This document shows, piece by piece, positions 27,501 through 33,500 of a DNA stretch of 64,000 nt; the first letter of the stretch is position 1; the number at the start of each line of letters is the position of its first letter. The notes below the pieces were generated by a model. It worked only from the letters and a program-made list of their open reading frames with translations. It had not been told where the DNA came from and did not search any database. This stretch comes from Owenia fusiformis (taxonomy: Eukaryota > Annelida > Polychaeta > Sabellida > Oweniidae). The position numbers and the translations under genes were made by a program. Location: contig CAIIXF020000008.1 in the NCBI GenBank assembly GCA_903813345.2, positions 27,328,822 through 27,392,821 of the forward strand, read 5' to 3'.

Positions 27501-30500
27501 CCAGACTGTCACAACATAAATTCAAGGAATAATTTTAATAACAAAATAGCTTTGGGTTAGGAATAACAAGCGTGGAAAAAATTCTGACGATATTTTTTTT
27601 TTATTATTATTATTTATTTCATTGATATAGTTTAAAATACAATTACAATAGCATCCCTAAATCGCCAGAGATGATATCTGTTACTCCAGCAATGCTTTAT
27701 TAGACTTTTACCGTTTGTTATTTGAAATGATCAACTTTTTAAATTTTATAAACGTTCAGATTTTAGATAATATTTTTACCATGGCAATGAATGGTAAATC
27801 TGAACAAATCTTTTCTCTAAAACAGAAAGATTTTCTTAAACATCAGTGGCAACTTATCAAAACCATCAGAAGTCACTATATAAGTGTTGGGGTTCCACAA
27901 GGCTCTTTATTAGGGGCACTTCTTTTCCTTATTTGTATCAATGATATGCCAGACAATAGTTCAATCACTGTGTTGTATTTATGCAGATGATACATCTCTT
28001 TTTAACACTAATTTGATCCAATCAATCCAAACCATTCACTGGCTCTTCTTCAATATGATCTAAATCTGGTTCCTAAGTGGTCTAATACTTGGAAATTGCA
28101 GATTTCTCCTTTATTAAGTCTAGGCAAGAACATCATGACCGACCTTTTAACCTTATTTCTAGGATTTTATGAAATTCATAAGATTCGATCTCATAAGCAT
28201 CTTGGTGTCATTTTTACCACAAATTAAATTTTAATGATCATGTTAAAAACATGAGAAATGTATCAACAAGTTTCAAAATATGCTAACTGGCTAAAAGGCA
28301 TAAAAAAAGAAATCCTCAAGACATATTGAAAGATTACAATGCTCTCATTTTACCAATCTTAGATCATAGACATTGGTGGTTTATTTTATGCCTCAGCATC
28401 GAAATTTGAGCTGGGCCAAACTTGAAAGCATTCACTATAAAGCTTGTTCAGTGGAGTTATCCATGGATCAAGCAAAATGGAAAACCCTTGAATCTAAGAA
28501 GAATTTATGAAAAATTCTGTAAATGTTTAAAGCAGATATGAAATGGTATTTTTAACCTAAAGGAATCAATATAATTTTTTGATAGATGTATTTGGACATG
28601 TTTTCTCATCAGTAGTGTGAAAACTATTTCACTCTAACGATCGTTATAGCTGCTTAATAAGCAATATTCGAATTGGTTGTGACGTTATTGGCCCCCACGT
28701 GATCTCTCACTGGTCCCCACGTGGCCCGTTTTGGTCCATTAGATCATGACGTCATAATGCCAAAATGTTTTGTTATTTGTTTATACAACAATCCTATGGT
28801 TGCCGTGACGTTGTGATTACTATATGGAACCAATAAACCAAATCTAATATTTTGTATATGACGTTACTAATCATGGGGGGCCAATTTGATTTATCAGTTA
28901 GTTTTATTTCGTTATCTATGACCGTTAGCAGTTATCTAACATTTACTTTACAATGGCTATCGCAAGAACTCTACGATGGGCTTACAATGGAGAAAACCGC
29001 ATTCTTGTAGCTGCAAGTTGAGAAAAGCTATTTCAGTTGTCCTTTAAGGTCTTCAGTTCAATAAGATGAAACTTGCAAATGTATCTGATATGATTTAATG
29101 ACTACTTAACTGATCTTAACAACTCTCACTTGAGAAGAATGTGGTATTATAAGGTACACCCTGGACATAATCAGCCTGCTTATCAAATTCTCCATCATTC
29201 CAACTAATGAGCGCTTGGAATACTAATAAGCAATCTCTCTCTAAAAAAGCAGAATTCTTGCATCTTACCTGGTAGGAATTACCCACAAATAGCCAAAAAT
29301 GAAAAATAAACTTGGTAGGTTTTTTTTCATGCAAGATGGCAGTTAGCAATCCATGACTGTATGTACTTATCTCAATATTTTACCCTCAGTTTTGTTCATA
29401 TCTGTCAATAATCATCAAGGAAAATGCCAAGATCTGCAGAATTCCTGCAGAGTTTGCCTTTTCCCATCGCAGATTTCACTAATTTCACTTCTTCTAAATG
29501 GGATACAAGCCTGGTCTGCATATTCATTCTTAAAGGCACAGAATGAAATTCTGCGATGCTGATTGTAAAATGTCATTAGTGCAGAATTTCATCTTGTGTC
29601 TTCATCAATGAATACAGACCAGGTTTGTATCCTGTCACTTTGGACACGTGAAGTAGATACATGTGGATGTCACGTGTGCCCCTTGACACATCATCCGTTT
29701 TACAAGCAGCATAATGGGTGATTGTTTGACATTCGCTCATGATAAGACACGGTAATCCTTCTTTAGGAGAATTACTCTTTGAACACTAATACCATGATAT
29801 TTATTTTCGCCTGCTGTAACCAATATCAAAGGTGTTCAAATACTCTTGTGAAAGCTCAAGAAACATTGATTTGTTTGATATCCTGTGTCTTTGTTTCAAG
29901 TTCATGGCTCCAAACCTGGTATTGCACAAAATAAATTTTTCTTCCTCCATTTTCAAAGAATTGTATTCAATAATTAGTAACCTAGAACTTCAAGTTGTTT
30001 TAAGTCAAAATATCACCCATATATCAGTCTACTTATTTGTGTCAGTTTTTTGACTTAAGAACCCCAGCTGGTGCTAGAGACTATAAAATAGACTATGAAA
30101 ACAATGTACTTTTGAGATGGAAACCCTTAAGAAATCATTGCTAATGGGAATGTGTATTATTTTTAGAAAGGGGCTTTTAGTCATTGGGATTACATAATAT
30201 GGTGTTCAAGTAATTGAGGAAGTTATTCCCCTTGTTTAAAGAGAGGGGGTCTCCTAAAAACACAATTAGAGTAACCCCTTGATTTTTTCGTGTTATTTGT
30301 TGTAAAACAAGTTTGTTTATCAACTTATCATTTTGAGGCTTGAATTAATTCGTTAACTGTATCAATTCGATGATTTTTCCTAGCCATGAATTTCCACTTA
30401 CATCAATAGAAATTCAAATTAAATTAAAAAAGCCCGCTCAAATTTGTTCCAGTCTGATTGGCTTTTTCCTTCAGATTATTTTGACTTAGGGAAGCCATAT

Positions 30501-33500
30501 TTATTACTTCTAAGGGGTTACAATATAGATCAATCCCCAAAAACATTGTATTCTGTTTTCTACTTATTGCGTTCAATTCTGACAGTTGGTTGTTCTTTTG
30601 GTTGTCCTGTTGATATCCTCAATATATTGTCGATATTGTGCTTATGATTTGGTCTCAAGATATATCTAAGGTATATATGATGCTTTATTAGCAATTATAT
30701 TGGGACATTACTGATTGTCCAGAATAGAAATCTGGACGACTCGATCCCTTTAATATAAGTTATTGTATAGGAGTGTGCCAGATTGTGCTTGAGGCCACAC
30801 ATGGCTAAGAAAGAGCAAAACATTGATATTTTGAAGTTAAGTGCAGTGTTATCAGGAACTGTGTTGAGGAACCCCAGGCAGTCTAGTTACCTATTATGCT
30901 TAATAGTACCATTACTATCAGATCATTTGCAGACCTAGTTTTGTGAATCATCATCCTAAAAGTGGCTTAATATTTACCTTACAAAGCCGCTAATGTATTT
31001 GTGTTTATTGTAATACTGTAATTTGAAATAAAGAAATACAATATATATATAAAGGGAGGGGACAATCTGAGTAGCAATACAGAGGATCACACGATAAAAA
31101 ACGTTATTGAATGATTTGAAGTGCAATACAGGATATATTCTGTCTCGATATTCTGTATTGGCACTCGACTTCGTACTGTTCAAATACGGAATTTCTCGAG
31201 CGGAATATATCCTGTATTGCACTTCAAATCATTCAATAACTTATAATATAACCTGAAACTCTTGCAGGTTCACAGCTCAAAAGCCTTATGAATAATTAGT
31301 AATCCAATAGTTCCATAATGTATAATGCACGACTTAAATGTATAGGGCAATTTATGAGAAATTGAAATTTGAAGTTTAGCTACATATTTGTCCATGTACA
31401 TCGTTGTAACATATGTTAAATGAGCTGTTTAACTTAAATTAAAAAATCATGAATTTCACAATCAATTTTTACCTCGCAAATATCTGAAATATTTGAATCA
31501 AGGATTGAGATATTGTCAAGGTAAAATCGATGCTTTAAAATGAGGCTATCAGCTAATTAGAATGTACAAAGCCTTCCTGCTTTGTACTTGTCTTTGTGAT
31601 TTGTGTGAGTAATTGCCTTGATCTATTTCACCCTTATGAATGACTCTCTGAAGAGGAGGCAAAACCCCAAAGCTTAGGAGGTGGCAGACATAATTACATC
31701 TCTTGCTTACCACCTTCATTTGTTCGAATTTCCACCAGCTAGCTAGTTTTTGAATACTTCACATCATTATGATGTTTAAATCGATGTTAGGATATTCCTT
31801 ACATATTTCTTTTATTTATCTCGATGTGAAATAACAAGATATGACGTTTGTCAACACGCCAGATATGAACATAATATAATTCAAAGCTTTTTTAGAACAT
31901 TTTGAAACTGCCAATGAATGATATAATTTGTCTGTCGATTTGACCAATCATTGATGTCATCTCAGTATACATAAACGAGTACATTATACATTACGTATAT
32001 ACATTATATAAACCTGTGTCATCTCTGAACCCTAGAGTTTTTACCCCCTCTTGATTATCTGTTTAATATGTGTTGCAGGAATCAGCAAAAATGACAGCCT
32101 CTACGTGATGAAAGCAGAAATGTTAGCTCGTGTAGGATTAATGCCGTAAGTTAAGATAGATGTTTGAGGTATTTTATCACAGCACTGCTTGGTTTTTAAT
32201 TATGTTGTTGTTATCTCCAAGAAAAACTGCATGGATCTTGTTTCATTCAGCTGAACCCGATTGGCTGGATTGTCTAGGTGTAAATATGATATTTCTTTAA
32301 GACATCATTGTGTCTCTTACAATTTTGCTGTTTCAGTCATTTCTTATTTGATTTATCCTATTGTATTGTATTGTATTGTATTGTATTGTATTGTATTGTA
32401 TTGTATTGTACATTTATTTACCTCTTATTAATAGAGAATTACAATTATAAAGTTCAACGTTTTATATGAATTGCAATAAATTCTAAAATATAAATTGATG
32501 TTCAGTTAAAGAACAAAACTATATTCCCAGTCGAAATGCATTCTCATATTTATTCTTATACAAAAACCTGAACAATTGATTTAAACCTGAATGTTCAAAA
32601 ATTTAACATGTGGGGCAAAGATTTACAAAGCTATTAAATGAACAGTTGGTTAATTTTTACACTGGCTCCTGATGACGTGTGTTTTATAACATGTGTTTAT
32701 AACAATGACATGTGTTTTATGACTTGCATTCTATGACATGCATTTTATGACTTGTATTCTATGACCTGCATTTTATGACACGTGTTTTATGACCTGTTGT
32801 CTTACAGATCACGAGGATTTGCACTGCACGTTGGAACAGGGACAGAGAGATTCGGAGGAATAGATCCTGATCTGTTGGCATTCTTGCGAATCTTTCATCT
32901 AAATGAAGGTGGGTACCCAGCTGGCAATAATAGTAATTTTAAATTCTTAAGCCAGATTTCATGAAAATCCTATAAACACATGATTGTGAGACACGAGAGT
33001 TGTATTTCAAATAAAGTGTGCCATTTTAGCCAGATTTCCTGAAAAATCCTATAAACACATGATTGTGAGACACGAGACCTGTGCAAGCGAAACACCTTTG
33101 GTCCCCCTAAAAATGTTCCACTTAGAAAGTGTTTCTCAATTAGAGGTTCATTTAACATCTAGTCTTTTCATCATGGGATTCTGAAGTGTTCCACTTACAG
33201 ATCTATTTCACTTACAAGATTGTTTTCTACTGCTACATGTTTTTCTGTGTATTACTCCTTTTAATAGGGAGGCTAATATACATGTTTTTTACACAAACGT
33301 GTAGAATTATGGTCCACTGTGGATTAGTTCTCCAATTTGTACTGTTTACTTGGCAGATTGAGTATAAAGGTATATGAAAAATAATTGTAATTTGGACCCT
33401 GGAAAAGTGAATTGAGAGTGTGAAGGTGATTCCCAGGGGTCGGAATATTACACGCACACATAGAGGTTCTCCTAAAATGTGTAACTTAACCTCCATATTA

